Position numbers and translations under genes: made by a program. From Pseudomonas psychrophila (GTDB lineage Bacteria; Pseudomonadota; Gammaproteobacteria; Pseudomonadales; Pseudomonadaceae): DNA of 64,000 nucleotides. Of the stretch, positions 15,841-25,013 are shown in pieces. How positions within the stretch are numbered: the first letter of the stretch is position 1; each line of letters starts with the position of its first letter. The stretch covers positions 1 through 64,000 of the forward strand of contig NZ_JYKZ01000012.1 in NCBI RefSeq assembly GCF_001043005.1, read 5' to 3'. The notes under the pieces were generated by a model that saw only the letters and a program-made list of their open reading frames with translations, was not told where the DNA came from and did no database searches.

Positions 15841-17073
15841 ATGACTGATGCTCCACCTACCTTGCTGCAGAAGCTCAAGGGCACCAGCCTGGTGACCCAG
15901 ATTGTGATCGGTCTGATCGCCGGCATTTTGTTGGCCTGGCTTGCGCCTTCCGCAGCGCTCTCGGTGTCCTTTATCGGCAAGGTGTTCGTCAGCGCCTTGA
16001 AAGCCGTTGCCCCCATCCTGGTGTTTGTTCTGGTCATGGCATCGATTGCCAACCACAAACACGGCCAGGAAACCCACATCCGACCCATCCTCGTTCTGTA
16101 CCTGTTCGGTACTTTTGCCGCTGCGGTCGTGGCCGTTATCGCCAGCATGCTATTTCCGTCCAACCTGGTGCTGGCCACTGAAAACATCGCCATTGCCGCA
16201 CCCGGCGGTATCAGCGAAGTGCTGCAAAGCCTGCTATTGAGCGTGGTAGACAACCCGGTCAACGCACTGATCAACGCCAACTTTATCGGCATTCTGGCGT
16301 GGGCTATCGGGATGGGGGTTGCCATTCGCCATGCGGGTGACACCACCCGTACCGTGCTCAGCGACCTGTCCAACGGCGTCACGCTGATCGTGCGCGTGGT
16401 GATTCGCTTTGCACCACTGGGCATCTTCGGACTGGTGGCTTCAACACTGGCGACCTCGGGTTTCGGCGCATTGCTGGGCTACCTGCACCTGCTGACGGTG
16501 CTGATTGGTTGCATGCTGTTTGTGGCGCTGGTGGTCAACCCGCTGATCGTGTTCTGGAAGCTGCGTCGCAATCCGTATCCGCTGGTATTCCTGTGCCTGC
16601 GCGAAAGCGGGATAACCGCCTTCTTCACTCGCAGTTCGGCCGCCAACATTCCGGTGAACATGGCGCTGAGCGAACGCCTGGGCCTGCACGAAGACACTTA
16701 CTCGGTCTCCATCCCGCTGGGCGCAACCATCAACATGGCGGGCGCGGCGATCACCATTACGGTGCTGAGCCTGGCCGCAGTCCATACATTGGGCATTGAG
16801 GTCGATATTCCGACAGCCATCCTGCTCAGTGTCGTGGCAGCCATTTGCGCCTGTGGCGCATCGGGTGTTGCGGGAGGTTCGCTGCTGTTGATCCCGTTGG
16901 CGTGCAGCCTGTTCGGCATTCCAAGCGAGATTGCGATGCAAGTCGTGGCGGTGGGCTTCATCATCGGCATCCTGCAGGGTTCGGCAGAAACCGCGCTCAA
17001 CTCGTCCACTGACGTACTGTTTACGGCTGCGGCCTGCATGGCCAAGGAAGACTCAACCCTGCAGCAGGGCTGA
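15841..17073 (+). CDS. sstT: Serine/threonine:Na+ symporter SstT
   Basis: A 410-residue dicarboxylate/amino acid:cation symporter of the SstT branch. Residues 1-110 match its start (LLQKLKGTSLVTQIVIGLIAG, VFVSALKAVAPILVFVLVMAS). The re-entrant and substrate region FFTRSSAANIPVNMALSERL and the SIPLGATINMAGAAITITVL helix carry the motifs of the sodium-coupled carrier. It imports serine and threonine across the inner membrane. It has its own promoter region, and a REP-like hairpin follows the stop. Confidence 0.93.
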   Translation: MTDAPPTLLQKLKGTSLVTQIVIGLIAGILLAWLAPSAALSVSFIGKVFVSALKAVAPILVFVLVMASIANHKHGQETHIRPILVLYLFGTFAAAVVAVIASMLFPSNLVLATENIAIAAPGGISEVLQSLLLSVVDNPVNALINANFIGILAWAIGMGVAIRHAGDTTRTVLSDLSNGVTLIVRVVIRFAPLGIFGLVASTLATSGFGALLGYLHLLTVLIGCMLFVALVVNPLIVFWKLRRNPYPLVFLCLRESGITAFFTRSSAANIPVNMALSERLGLHEDTYSVSIPLGATINMAGAAITITVLSLAAVHTLGIEVDIPTAILLSVVAAICACGASGVAGGSLLLIPLACSLFGIPSEIAMQVVAVGFIIGILQGSAETALNSSTDVLFTAAACMAKEDSTLQQG

Positions 17074-17087
17074 GTCAATCAGCAAAA

Positions 17088-17121
17088 CCTGTGGGAGCCG
17101 GGCTTGCCCCGCCTCCACAGG
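17088..17121. repeat. REP-like hairpin after sstT
   Basis: CCTGTGGGAG and CCTCCACAGG form a 10-bp stem around CCGGGCTTGCCCCG, a diverged copy of the local REP type; it may double as a terminator between the convergent genes. Confidence 0.65.
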
Positions 17122-17129
17122 TGATTTGC

Positions 17130-17639
17130 TTAGAACGCGCCCATGTAGTCGCGCTTGCCGACTTCAACGCCATTGTGGCGCAGGATCGCGTAAGCAGTGG
17201 TCACGTGGAAGAAGAACTGCGGCAGGCCGTAGGTCAGCAGGTAAGCCTGGCCGGTAAAGCGTTTTTCTTTCGGAGTGCCCTGACGGGTGATGATTTCGAT
17301 GCCTTCCTTGCCGTCGATTTGCTCAGGCTTGATCCCGTCAACAAAGGCCAGCACCTTGCTGATCAGTGCTTGCAGGTCAGCAAAGGTCACTTCGCTGTCG
17401 TCGTACTTCGGCAATTCGATTTCAGCCAGACGGCCCGAAACACCCTTGGTGAAATCAACGGCGATTTGAACCTGACGCACCAGCGGGAACATGTCCGGCG
17501 CCAGACGCGCTTGCAAAAATACGCTTGGCTCGATGTTCTTGGCCGTCGCGTGAGCTTCAGCCTTGGTCAGAACACCGCTCAGGGCGTTGAGCATTTGCTT
17601 GAAGACAGGAACGGAAGCGGCGTACAGAGAGATAGTCAT
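17130..17639 (-). CDS. DUF1993 domain protein
   Basis: A 169-residue protein matching the DUF1993 family over its full length, with the typical start LYAASVPVFKQMLNALSGVL and the central ARLAPDMFPLVRQVQIA. The fold is a four-helix bundle of the DinB/YfiT type without a clear metal site. No signal peptide or membrane segment. Function undescribed. Single gene between convergent and divergent neighbours. Confidence 0.85.
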   Translation of the reverse strand: MTISLYAASVPVFKQMLNALSGVLTKAEAHATAKNIEPSVFLQARLAPDMFPLVRQVQIAVDFTKGVSGRLAEIELPKYDDSEVTFADLQALISKVLAFVDGIKPEQIDGKEGIEIITRQGTPKEKRFTGQAYLLTYGLPQFFFHVTTAYAILRHNGVEVGKRDYMGAF

Positions 17640-17748
17640 GAAAGTCTCGACAGTCTGTGGGCGGGATTGGATGTGCGGCGATTATAGACACGCCTGTAGT
17701 CATCTGGTGTATGAAGATCAACCATAAGGCAACACCCGGGAAACACAC

Positions 17749-19065
17749 ATGCCCTCTACACATCCTGGCACTCCTCCCGCGACAACCCTGCCGGACCCGG
17801 TTCAGGCGCTTTATCGCAAGATCACCCGCAAACTCATTCCCTTCCTGTGCTTCTGCTATCTGGCCGCCTACCTGGACCGGATCAATATTGGCTTCGCCAA
17901 GCTGCAAATGCTGGGCGATCTGCAGTTCAGCGAAACGGCTTTTGGCCTTGGCGCCGGGCTGTTTTTCGTCGGCTACATCATTTTTGAGGTGCCGAGCAAC
18001 CTGGCCCTGGAGAAAGTCGGCGCCAAGATCTGGATTGCCCGGATCATGATCACCTGGGGCCTGCTTTCGGCCTGCACCATGCTGGTCACCACCCCTACCC
18101 AGTTCTATATCGTGCGCTTCTTGCTGGGTGCGGCCGAGGCCGGATTTCTGCCCGGCGTTCTCTACTACCTGACGACCTGGTTTCCGACTCACCGACGGGG
18201 CCGCATCATTGCCCTGTTCATGATTGGCATGCCGCTCTCCAGCGTGATCGGCGGGCCGCTCTCGGGCTGGATCATGGGCGCGTTCGACAACACGGCAGGG
18301 CTCAAGGGCTGGCAGTGGCTGTTTATCATCGAAGCGATTCCCAGCGTTTTGCTGGGTATTCTGACGTTCTGGGCCCTGCCCAACAGCCACCACACCGCTA
18401 AATGGCTGAACGACAAAGAAAAAGCGCTGCTTGAAAACGAGCTGCGCCAGGATGACGCCGAAGGCAAAAACAGCAAGCACAGCTTTCGCGACGGCTTTTT
18501 CAACCTCAAGGTCTGGATGCTCGGGGGTATCGACTTCTCCATCCTGCTCAGCGCCTACGCCATGGCTTTCTGGATGCCCACCTTCATTCGCAATGCGGGC
18601 GTGGCCGACAACTTCCATATCGGTGTACTGACCGCCCTGCCCAGCGCCGCCGCCCTGATTGGCATGCTGTTGATTGGCGCAAGTTCAGACCGTCATCGCG
18701 AACGTCGCTGGCACATCATCGTGCCTTTTCTGATCGGCGCGGCGGCCATGGCCGGCACGACCTTCTATAGCCATAACGTCTTTGCCACGGTTTTACTGTT
18801 CGCCATTGCCTCGGCCGCCATCATCGGGGCCGTACCGGTGTTTTTCAGCTTGCCGGCGACCTTTCTCAAAGGGCGGGCAGCGGCCACGGGATTTGCCCTC
18901 GCGTGCTCGCTGGCCAATATCGCCGGCCTGGTGAGCAATTCGCTGATGGGCATCGCCATTGACGTGACCGGTAGCGGTTCAGGAGCGCTTTGGTTCTTCG
19001 CAGGCTGTCTGCTCCTGAGCAGCCTGCTGGTGATCGCCTTGCCAGCGAAACTGGTCAACCGCTGA
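17749..19065 (+). CDS. MFS transporter, anion:cation symporter family
   Basis: A 438-residue, 12-helix transporter of the ACS branch. FLCFCYLAAYLDRINIGFAK is the family signature in helix 1 (the DRxNIGFA motif), and FLPGVLYYLTTWFPTHRRGR is the conserved segment after helix 4. Relatives import organic anions such as glucarate, phthalate or tartrate. No catabolic genes are linked, so the substrate is open. A REP hairpin follows. Confidence 0.83.
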   Translation: MPSTHPGTPPATTLPDPVQALYRKITRKLIPFLCFCYLAAYLDRINIGFAKLQMLGDLQFSETAFGLGAGLFFVGYIIFEVPSNLALEKVGAKIWIARIMITWGLLSACTMLVTTPTQFYIVRFLLGAAEAGFLPGVLYYLTTWFPTHRRGRIIALFMIGMPLSSVIGGPLSGWIMGAFDNTAGLKGWQWLFIIEAIPSVLLGILTFWALPNSHHTAKWLNDKEKALLENELRQDDAEGKNSKHSFRDGFFNLKVWMLGGIDFSILLSAYAMAFWMPTFIRNAGVADNFHIGVLTALPSAAALIGMLLIGASSDRHRERRWHIIVPFLIGAAAMAGTTFYSHNVFATVLLFAIASAAIIGAVPVFFSLPATFLKGRAAATGFALACSLANIAGLVSNSLMGIAIDVTGSGSGALWFFAGCLLLSSLLVIALPAKLVNR

Positions 19066-19082
19066 CACGCGACTAGGAACGC

Positions 19083-19112
19083 CTGTGGGAGCGAGCCTGC
19101 TCGCCCCCACAG
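19083..19112. repeat. REP hairpin
   Basis: CTGTGGG-AGCGAGCCTGCTCG-CCCCCACAG, a single near-palindromic copy of the local REP sequence between the MFS gene and yceH. Confidence 0.8.
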
Positions 19113-19196
19113 CGCGGGGCTTACATGGCAGTCGCCCTGCCGCGCAAAAGACTCCACAATGGTCGCTGGCAACGGTTACTCAATTTGGAGAAGAAA

Positions 19197-19868
19197 ATGG
19201 AAGTTCCCGCTAGTCAGCTCTCAGAAGACACTCAAATCGAATCTGACACCGGACCTCTGCTCAACAGCATCGAGATCCGCATTCTCGGCTCCCTGATCGA
19301 GAAACAGGCCACCAACCCTGAAACCTACCCTCTGACGCTCAACGCGCTGGTACTGGCGTGCAATCAGAAAACCAGCCGTGAACCGGTGCTTAATCTCACT
19401 CAAGGACAGGTCGGACAAAGCTTGCGCGCCCTGGAAGGCCGCGGCTTTACCCGATTGGTGATGGGTAGCCGTGCTGACCGCTGGGAGCATAAGGTCGACA
19501 AGGCGCTGGAACTGGTGCCTGCGCAAGTGGTTCTGCTGGGCTTGTTGTTTCTGCGGGGCCCGCAAACCCTGAACGAGCTCTTGACCCGCAGTTCGCGCAT
19601 GCACGATTTCGAAGACATAGAGCAGGTGCAGCACCAGCTGGAACGTCTGATCGCCCGCGATCTTGCGCTGCTGGTGCCGCGCCAGAGCGGCCAGCGCGAA
19701 GACCGCTACATGCACGCGATGGGGGATCCGGCTGACATCGACACACTCATGGCTAACCGTCAGCAGCCTGCAGAGCGCAGCAGTGGCTCCATGGTATCGC
19801 TGGAGCGCTTTGAAGCTCTTGAAGCGCGCATCGCAGCCCTTGAGGCTCGCCTGGCAGACCTGGAATAA
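19197..19868 (+). CDS. yceH: YceH-family protein (DUF480)
   Basis: A 223-residue cytoplasmic protein with two winged-helix domains, matching the YceH family (EIRILGSLIEKQATNPETYP and LNLTQGQVGQSLRALEGRGF). The C-terminus is a coiled coil (LERFEALEARIAALEARLAD). ATG 19197 is chosen for the GGAGAAGAAA site; an upstream in-frame start at 19125 lacks one. The molecular role of the family is unclear. A 10-bp hairpin at 19876-19899 follows the stop. Confidence 0.85.
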   Translation: MEVPASQLSEDTQIESDTGPLLNSIEIRILGSLIEKQATNPETYPLTLNALVLACNQKTSREPVLNLTQGQVGQSLRALEGRGFTRLVMGSRADRWEHKVDKALELVPAQVVLLGLLFLRGPQTLNELLTRSSRMHDFEDIEQVQHQLERLIARDLALLVPRQSGQREDRYMHAMGDPADIDTLMANRQQPAERSSGSMVSLERFEALEARIAALEARLADLE

Positions 19869-19875
19869 AGCGGAT

Positions 19876-19899
19876 GTCGGGCGAGGTCACTCGCCCGAC
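19876..19899. terminator. Hairpin between yceH and the convergent dehydrogenase gene
   Basis: GTCGGGCGAG-GTCA-CTCGCCCGAC, a perfect 10-bp stem between convergent genes; it lacks a T tract, so termination is only likely. Confidence 0.5.
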
Positions 19900-19906
19900 C
19901 CTGCCA

Positions 19907-20725
19907 TCAGCTGCGGGCAAATGCCACCGCTGCCTGGAACTGCTCGGCACTAGGTCGAACACCGGTGTACAGCACGAACTGTTCCAGTGCCTGAATCGCA
20001 ATAACCTCCAGCCCCGTGATCACCTGCTTGCCCTGAGCACGGCCACGGACGATCAATGGCGTTTCTACCGGAATCGCCACCACATCAAAGACAATATCGG
20101 CGCGATCGATGGCATCTGCTTCAAAGGCCAGATCTTCGGCTTCTGCCCCGCCCGCCATGCCCACCGGAGTGACATTGATCAGCATCTGGGGCCTGTGTGC
20201 GGCCAACTCCGGCTGCCACTCGTAACCACAGCTTGCCGCCAGCGCCCCCCCTGTCACCTCGTTACGCGCCACAATCAACCCATTGCGATAGCCACCGTCG
20301 CGCAATGCCGAGGCAACGGCCTTGGCCATGCCACCACTGCCACGCAATGCAAAAGTGGTGTCCTTAGGAACCTTGTGACTGTCGAGCAATTGCGCGATGG
20401 CAATGTAGTCCGTGTTGTACGCTTTGAGGTGACCATCGGTATTGACGATGGTGTTGATCGACGCGATGGCCCGAGCCGAGGCGTCCAGTTCGTCCACCAA
20501 CTCAATGCACGCTTCCTTGAACGGCATGGACACACCGCAACCTCGAATCCCCAGGGCACGGATACCGGTCACTGCTCCCTTGAGGTCTTTGCTGCTGAAC
20601 GCCTTGTAGTAAAAGTTCAGGCCCAGTTGTTCGTATAGATGATTATGAAAACGCAGTCCGAAGTTCCCCGGTCGACCCGACAGCGATATGCACAGCTGGG
20701 TGTCTTTGTTCGGATTCATTTGCAT
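19907..20725 (-). CDS. Shikimate dehydrogenase-like protein (SdhL/HI0607 type)
   Basis: A 272-residue NAD(P)-binding protein of the shikimate dehydrogenase superfamily. TQLCISLSGRPGNFGLRFHN opens the substrate domain, RALGIRGCGVSMPFKEACIE is the catalytic-lysine segment, and FALRGSGGMAKAVASAL is the nucleotide loop. It matches the SdhL branch (H. influenzae HI0607), which has very low shikimate activity and an unclear physiological substrate. ATG 20725 sits six bases after AAGGAG; the upstream ATG at 20731 would touch that site. AroE proper is presumably elsewhere. Confidence 0.83.
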   Translation of the reverse strand: MQMNPNKDTQLCISLSGRPGNFGLRFHNHLYEQLGLNFYYKAFSSKDLKGAVTGIRALGIRGCGVSMPFKEACIELVDELDASARAIASINTIVNTDGHLKAYNTDYIAIAQLLDSHKVPKDTTFALRGSGGMAKAVASALRDGGYRNGLIVARNEVTGGALAASCGYEWQPELAAHRPQMLINVTPVGMAGGAEAEDLAFEADAIDRADIVFDVVAIPVETPLIVRGRAQGKQVITGLEVIAIQALEQFVLYTGVRPSAEQFQAAVAFARS

Positions 20726-20955
20726 GCTCATCTCCTTGCTGAATGCTTTTAGATGGACGGCACAAGCCGTACCGGAAGTTTTGCTGGATCATAGTGCAGT
20801 TGCGAACGCTGAAACGTCTCAGCGCCCGCAGACCTTACACAAAATTTACCAACGCGCTTCGCAGTTTTTAATAAAACACGGTCTTAACGTTATCCCCGCA
20901 ATTATCCGTGGTCTGGTGCAGGCCGAAAGTCGGGGCTGAAATTCGAGGAATCGTC

Positions 20956-21306
20956 ATGATGCGTACCATCCCCAAAGTTGCTTTGCTTATCGGCGCCCTG
21001 GCTGCCTCTGGGCAGGCATCCGCTCATGGCGGTTGGGGTGCCGGACCTGCCATTTTTGGTGCGGTCGTCGGCGCCGCGGTTGTGGGTTCGGTCATTGCAG
21101 GCCAGGAGCAGCGCCCGGTGTACGTGCAACAACCGGTCTATGTCCAGCCGCAACCTGTTTACGTTCAGGCCCCGCCGGTCTACTACCAACCGCAACCGGT
21201 GTATGTCCAACCCCCTCAGCCTGTCTATTACGAGGGCTACTACGGTCGGCCGCACCCGGCCTACTATGGCCCGCCACGTGGCTATTACGGCCCGCCGCGC
21301 TGGTAG
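20956..21306 (+). CDS. Small exported Tyr/Pro/Gln-repeat protein
   Basis: A 116-residue protein with a signal peptide (residues 1-24, ending ASA/HGG), a Gly/Ala-rich hydrophobic stretch (AIFGAVVGAAVVGSVIAG) and then at least four imperfect copies of a Pro-Val-Tyr-x-Gln unit (RPVYVQQPVYVQPQPVYVQ...). The tail is Tyr/Gly/Pro-rich (YYGRPHPAYYGPPRGYYGPP). It is likely a secreted or envelope protein with a proline-rich tail. GAGGAATCGTC precedes ATG 20956. No family is assigned. Confidence 0.7.
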   Translation: MMRTIPKVALLIGALAASGQASAHGGWGAGPAIFGAVVGAAVVGSVIAGQEQRPVYVQQPVYVQPQPVYVQAPPVYYQPQPVYVQPPQPVYYEGYYGRPHPAYYGPPRGYYGPPRW

Positions 21307-21466
21307 TCCCGGCGCAGGCAAGCCGGCAGGCTTTTTGCAGCTGTCGGTGGGTCCGAATAGACAATGTGAATGTCGCTGATGAGACACCGTACTGGCCCGG
21401 ACTGCGGCATGATGGAGCGCCATTGGCGCGATCATCGGCACATTAATAAAAACAAGGACGGCCTCT

Positions 21467-21661
21467 ATGCCTACACAAAACCCGCACCACATCGTAGGGC
21501 TCTGCACTTCAAGCAAGGTGTACAACACCCTGACCGAGCTCAAACAGCTCGAAGGCCATCGCACCGCCAAGCTGGTCTCACTCCTGGCCCAGCATCTGGT
21601 GCGCGAGGGATTACTGAGCGATCAGGAAGTCATGCACATGCTCGATCAAGTGGTTGACTGA
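21467..21661 (+). CDS. Small conserved-type hypothetical protein, 64 aa
   Basis: A 64-residue cytoplasmic helical protein (ATG 21467) with a plausible GGACGGCCTCT ribosome-binding stretch. It reads HIVGLCTSSKVYNTLTELKQ then LLAQHLVREGLLSDQEVMHM, three helices with no charge or membrane bias. No known domain is recognised. Confidence 0.6.
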   Translation: MPTQNPHHIVGLCTSSKVYNTLTELKQLEGHRTAKLVSLLAQHLVREGLLSDQEVMHMLDQVVD

Positions 21662-21756
21662 CACCTCATCGCCATCAATGACGACTATCACGCGCAATGA
21701 TTTTTTGCGCAGCGGCCCAGCCCGTAAGGTAGCGACATTGTTTGAAGGAGGTGTTT

Positions 21757-21951
21757 ATGCCCAAGATTCATGTCATGTCGGTCATCGGTAGCGCAGTACC
21801 CGCTCCGCTTCGCGCGCACGGCCTGCTGGCGTGCTGGTATGTGGTCAGTGACGGCGTTGCCCTCAGCGGCCCCTTTACCTCCCGTGCCGCCGCGCAAATC
21901 AAAGCCACCAGCGAAACAGATAGAACAGCGCCGCACTCAACGCGACACTGA
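21757..21951 (+). CDS. Small hypothetical protein, 64 aa
   Basis: A 64-residue protein with an excellent ribosome-binding site (AAGGAGG before TGTTT and ATG 21757). It starts MPKIHVMSVIGSAVPAPLRA and has WYVVSDGVALSGPFTSRAAA, which looks like a small alpha/beta domain. Its last 53 bases overlap the convergent azlD gene, so its C-terminus may be poorly constrained. Confidence 0.55.
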   Translation: MPKIHVMSVIGSAVPAPLRAHGLLACWYVVSDGVALSGPFTSRAAAQIKATSETDRTAPHSTRH

Positions 21952-22210
21952 GCAGGACGTTACGGCTCCAGAGCATGACCCCAATGGTGCATAGCCCGGC
22001 CAACAGGTACGGGTTGCCCGGGCTCAGGTCGACCCCGTGATCCTTGACGAAGATGATTGGCCCGCAAATCGCTGTCAGCATCCCCGGCACCGCGAATCCC
22101 AAAAATTCCTTTACCCCGCGATTCAAACGAATCGGCAACCGCGGCTCCAAAAACAGGTAGCGGTTGAAAAACAGTATCAGCGTCATCCCGCCTATGATTG
22201 CCCAAATCAT
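21899..22210 (-). CDS. azlD: Branched-chain amino acid exporter small subunit AzlD
   Basis: A 103-residue membrane protein of the AzlD family with about four helices, starting MIWAIIGGMTLILFFNRYLF and including the conserved FAVPGMLTAICGPIIF. With AzlC it forms an inner-membrane exporter of branched-chain amino acids or analogues. The start ATG overlaps the azlC stop (ATGA), so the two are translationally coupled. Confidence 0.85.
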   Translation of the reverse strand: MIWAIIGGMTLILFFNRYLFLEPRLPIRLNRGVKEFLGFAVPGMLTAICGPIIFVKDHGVDLSPGNPYLLAGLCTIGVMLWSRNVLLSVALSAALFYLFRWWL

Positions 22211-22902
22211 GCCCAGTACCCTCCCAGTCGCTTGCACAGATAGCCTGCAACCATGCCCGACAGCCCTGCCAGCACAATGGCCGACTCCCAACCCCAATAA
22301 CTGAACAGCACCACGGTCAGCAACGACACTGCTATGCAGACGATTGTCGGAAAGTTGCGAACGATGGGTGTGATTAACGCAATGAACGTCGCGGCAATCG
22401 AGAACTCCAGCCCCAGTTGATCCAGCCCCGGGATACTCTTGCCCAGCAGCACGCCCAGAAGGGTGAAAATATTCCAGCCCACGTACATGCACAGCCCAAC
22501 GCCCAGTGCGTACCAACGATCGAACGTCTTCTGGTCAAACGGGCTGACCAGGGCAAAGAACTCATCGGTCAGCAAAAAGCCCAGCCCCAGACGCCATCTC
22601 GGTTCGAGTGGCGCCACCAGCGGTCGCAAATGCATGGCATAGAGCAAATGTTGCGAGGTCAGCAGCAAGGTAGTCACCAGGATTGAAATCACACTCGCCC
22701 CTCCCTTGATCATGCCGATCGCCACCAATTGCGCCGCACCGGCAAACACAAAAAGCGAGAGCCCCTGGCTTTGCGCGGGCGTCAATTGGGCATCGATGGC
22801 CGTGGAGCCGGCCAACAACCCCCAAGGGGCACACGCCAGCGTGAGCGGAAGACAGGCCATGGTGCCGCGCACAAACGCGGTTCGAGCAAGGGAATCAGAC
22901 AT
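22207..22902 (-). CDS. azlC: Branched-chain amino acid exporter large subunit AzlC
   Basis: A 231-residue polytopic protein of the AzlC/LIV-E family. It carries LFVFAGAAQLVAIGMIKGGA, the family signature in the first membrane domain, and LRPLVAPLEPRWRLGLGFLLTDEFFAL. I set ATG 22902 (MSDSLARTAF); ATG 22911 is possible. It is the first gene of the leftward azlCD unit and is divergent from dps. Confidence 0.86.
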   Translation of the reverse strand: MSDSLARTAFVRGTMACLPLTLACAPWGLLAGSTAIDAQLTPAQSQGLSLFVFAGAAQLVAIGMIKGGASVISILVTTLLLTSQHLLYAMHLRPLVAPLEPRWRLGLGFLLTDEFFALVSPFDQKTFDRWYALGVGLCMYVGWNIFTLLGVLLGKSIPGLDQLGLEFSIAATFIALITPIVRNFPTIVCIAVSLLTVVLFSYWGWESAIVLAGLSGMVAGYLCKRLGGYWA

Positions 22903-23106
22903 AACAAACATTCCGGCAGTAAGCAGCGGCAAAGGGTCGCAACTTGACTGACGAAAGTCTTGAACGATCTTGCTCACAGGCCCTCAAAACTTTACGCGGG
23001 CTCCTTGAGACGCCCCGACGCGTTTGACGAGAGGCCGATCCTGGTCTTTAGTCAGCCGCATTCAAGTGACGTTAATTCCGATCAACCGCTGCCACGAGGA
23101 ACCACC

Positions 23107-23625
23107 ATGAAAGACCTGAAATCCGCCAAGGAAAGCAGAAAGGCCGATCTGCGGACACCTACGGCATTAAGCGAAGAAGCCTGCATCAACATTGCAGCCG
23201 AAGTGAATGCCCTGCTGGCTGATACCTTCGCCATTTACATGAAAACCAAGAACTTCCACTGGCACATGTCCGGTCCGCATTTCCGTGATTTCCATCTGCT
23301 GCTGGACGAGCAAGCCGATCAAATCTATGCGACCACCGACGCCATTGCCGAACGCGTACGCAAGCTGGGGCGCACGACGCTTCGCTCGATTGGCCATATT
23401 AAAAAGCTCCAGCGCCTGCTGGATAACGATGCCGACTTCGTCACTCCGGAAGACATGCTGGCAGAGCTGCGCGAAGACAACATCCAACTGGCGGCCTACA
23501 TGCGTGAGACTCACGACATGTGCTCCGAACTCGGGGATGTAGCCACCACCAGCCTGCTGGAAAACTGGATCGACGAAGCCGAACGCCGCGTGTGGTTCCT
23601 GTTCGAGTCGTCGCGCACTAAATAA
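23107..23625 (+). CDS. dps: Dps-family DNA-binding ferritin
   Basis: A 172-residue Dps protein. The ferroxidase centre residues are visible in NFHWHMSGPHFRDFHLLLDE and the following QADQIYATTDAIAERVR. Dps dodecamers store iron and protect DNA from peroxide. The start at ATG 23107 follows CACGAGGAACCACC; the frame extends upstream without family similarity. No OxyR site is recognised. A REP pair and a terminator follow. Confidence 0.93.
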   Translation: MKDLKSAKESRKADLRTPTALSEEACINIAAEVNALLADTFAIYMKTKNFHWHMSGPHFRDFHLLLDEQADQIYATTDAIAERVRKLGRTTLRSIGHIKKLQRLLDNDADFVTPEDMLAELREDNIQLAAYMRETHDMCSELGDVATTSLLENWIDEAERRVWFLFESSRTK

Positions 23626-23636
23626 CCGGCAAATTT

Positions 23637-23723
23637 TGTAGGAGCGGACTTGCTCGCGATACAGGCGACGCGGTTCGGCTGGAGCACCTGCTCGATGCCA
23701 TCGCGATTAAGCCCGCCCCCACA
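23637..23723. repeat. REP pair, degenerate
   Basis: GTAGGAGCGGACTTGCTCGC at 23638-23657 and the inverse-like ATCGCGATTAAGCCCGCCCC (about 23700-23719) form an inverted pair downstream of dps. Confidence 0.7.
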
Positions 23724-23805
23724 TGAACCATGAATTTTGTTTCACAGTCTTTGAGTGCAGCGAGAGGTATATTCACTGCGCTCATTGCTCATTCAATGAA
23801 CCCCT

Positions 23806-23838
23806 TGGCCCGCACCTCCCCCAGCGGGCTTTTTTTTG
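23806..23838 (+). terminator. Rho-independent terminator past dps
   Basis: GCCCGC-ACCTCCCCCA-GCGGGC followed by eight T, five bases before the end of the convergent methyltransferase gene. Confidence 0.85.
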
Positions 23839-23842
23839 CCTG

Positions 23843-24784
23843 TCAAACGCCTTGCTGGAACACCAGCGCTTTCAAACCGCATTCGGTATCGGCATCAGGG
23901 AACTCCGGGGGGTTATCCAGGCGCTGGACAAAACGCAGGCCGGGCGCATCACGGGTGACGCCATCGATCAGAAAGTCCGAACCCAGTGCAGGGTCGTTCA
24001 TGCACGCCAGGACCGTGCCGTTTTCGCTGAGCAATTCCGGCAAACGGCGCACTACGCGCTGGTAATCCTTGGTCAACAGGAAGCTGCCTTTCTGGAACGA
24101 CGGCGGGTCGATGATCACCAGATCGTAAGGACCGGTGCTTTTCACCTTGCCCCAGGACTTGAACAGTTCATGCCCCAGAAACGTCACCTTGCTCATGTCG
24201 TGCCCGTTCAACCGATGGTTGTCGCGGCCACGGCTCAGCGCTGCACGTGACATATCGAGATTGACCACATGCTCGGCGCCACCTTCTATCGCGGCCACTG
24301 AAAAGCCGCAGGTGTAGGCAAAAAGGTTCAATACCCGTTTGCCCCCGGCGTTGGCCCGCACCCAGTCACGGCCGTAGCGCATGTCCAGGAACAGGCCGTT
24401 GTTCTGCTTGCGGCCCAGGTCCACCCGATAGCGCAACCCGCCTTCCGTCAGCGTCCACTCATCAACCGCCTCACCCACCAGCCATTCGGTGTCGCTCTGC
24501 AGCGTATAGCGATGTTGCAGCACCAACGTGTGTGCGCCGCTGGCTTGCCATGGGGGTGACTGCACGAGAGTCATCAACAGTTGCTTCAAGGCGTCCAGCT
24601 GCCCGGCATCGGGCTCCTTGAACAGCGAGACCAGTACCACGCCTTGCAGCCAGTCCACCGTCAACTGCTCAAGCCCCGGCCAGCAACGTCCGCGCCCATG
24701 GAACAAACGTCGGGTTTCATCGGGCGCAGCCTCAAGAGCAGTCAATAGGTGCAGATGCAGAGTGGTTAACGCTTCAGGAGTCAT
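23843..24784 (-). CDS. SAM-dependent methyltransferase (RlmK/RlmI type)
   Basis: A 313-residue class I methyltransferase of the Methyltrans_SAM (PF10672) group. The SAM-binding loop is NLFAYTCGFSVAAIEGGA, and LVIIDPPSFQKGSF is the substrate-side DPPS motif shared with base methyltransferases of rRNA. An N-terminal domain of about 100 residues precedes it, but there is no PUA domain as in RlmI. Target RNA inferred, not known. Single leftward gene. Confidence 0.8.
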   Translation of the reverse strand: MTPEALTTLHLHLLTALEAAPDETRRLFHGRGRCWPGLEQLTVDWLQGVVLVSLFKEPDAGQLDALKQLLMTLVQSPPWQASGAHTLVLQHRYTLQSDTEWLVGEAVDEWTLTEGGLRYRVDLGRKQNNGLFLDMRYGRDWVRANAGGKRVLNLFAYTCGFSVAAIEGGAEHVVNLDMSRAALSRGRDNHRLNGHDMSKVTFLGHELFKSWGKVKSTGPYDLVIIDPPSFQKGSFLLTKDYQRVVRRLPELLSENGTVLACMNDPALGSDFLIDGVTRDAPGLRFVQRLDNPPEFPDADTECGLKALVFQQGV

Positions 24785-25013
24785 CAGGCCGGCCGGTCAA
24801 TTTCAAGGGCCGGCATTTTACACAATTGCATCGCCCTGCCTAACCTGCACAACTCGCTCATGCACCCGTAACCGCCCTTCCTGAAAAACTTAAAATTATC
24901 GTTTTACAATCATTTATTATCGAATTACGATACTTCCACCGCAAAACACCGCCTACCGTTTCTGCGCAGAATCCGGGCACTTAAAACCATCAGTACGACA
25001 GAAGGACTTTTAG

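Noticed and set aside
17557..18618. 353-codon minus-strand frame
   Set aside because: Opposite the MFS gene and the start of the DUF1993 gene; no plausible fold.
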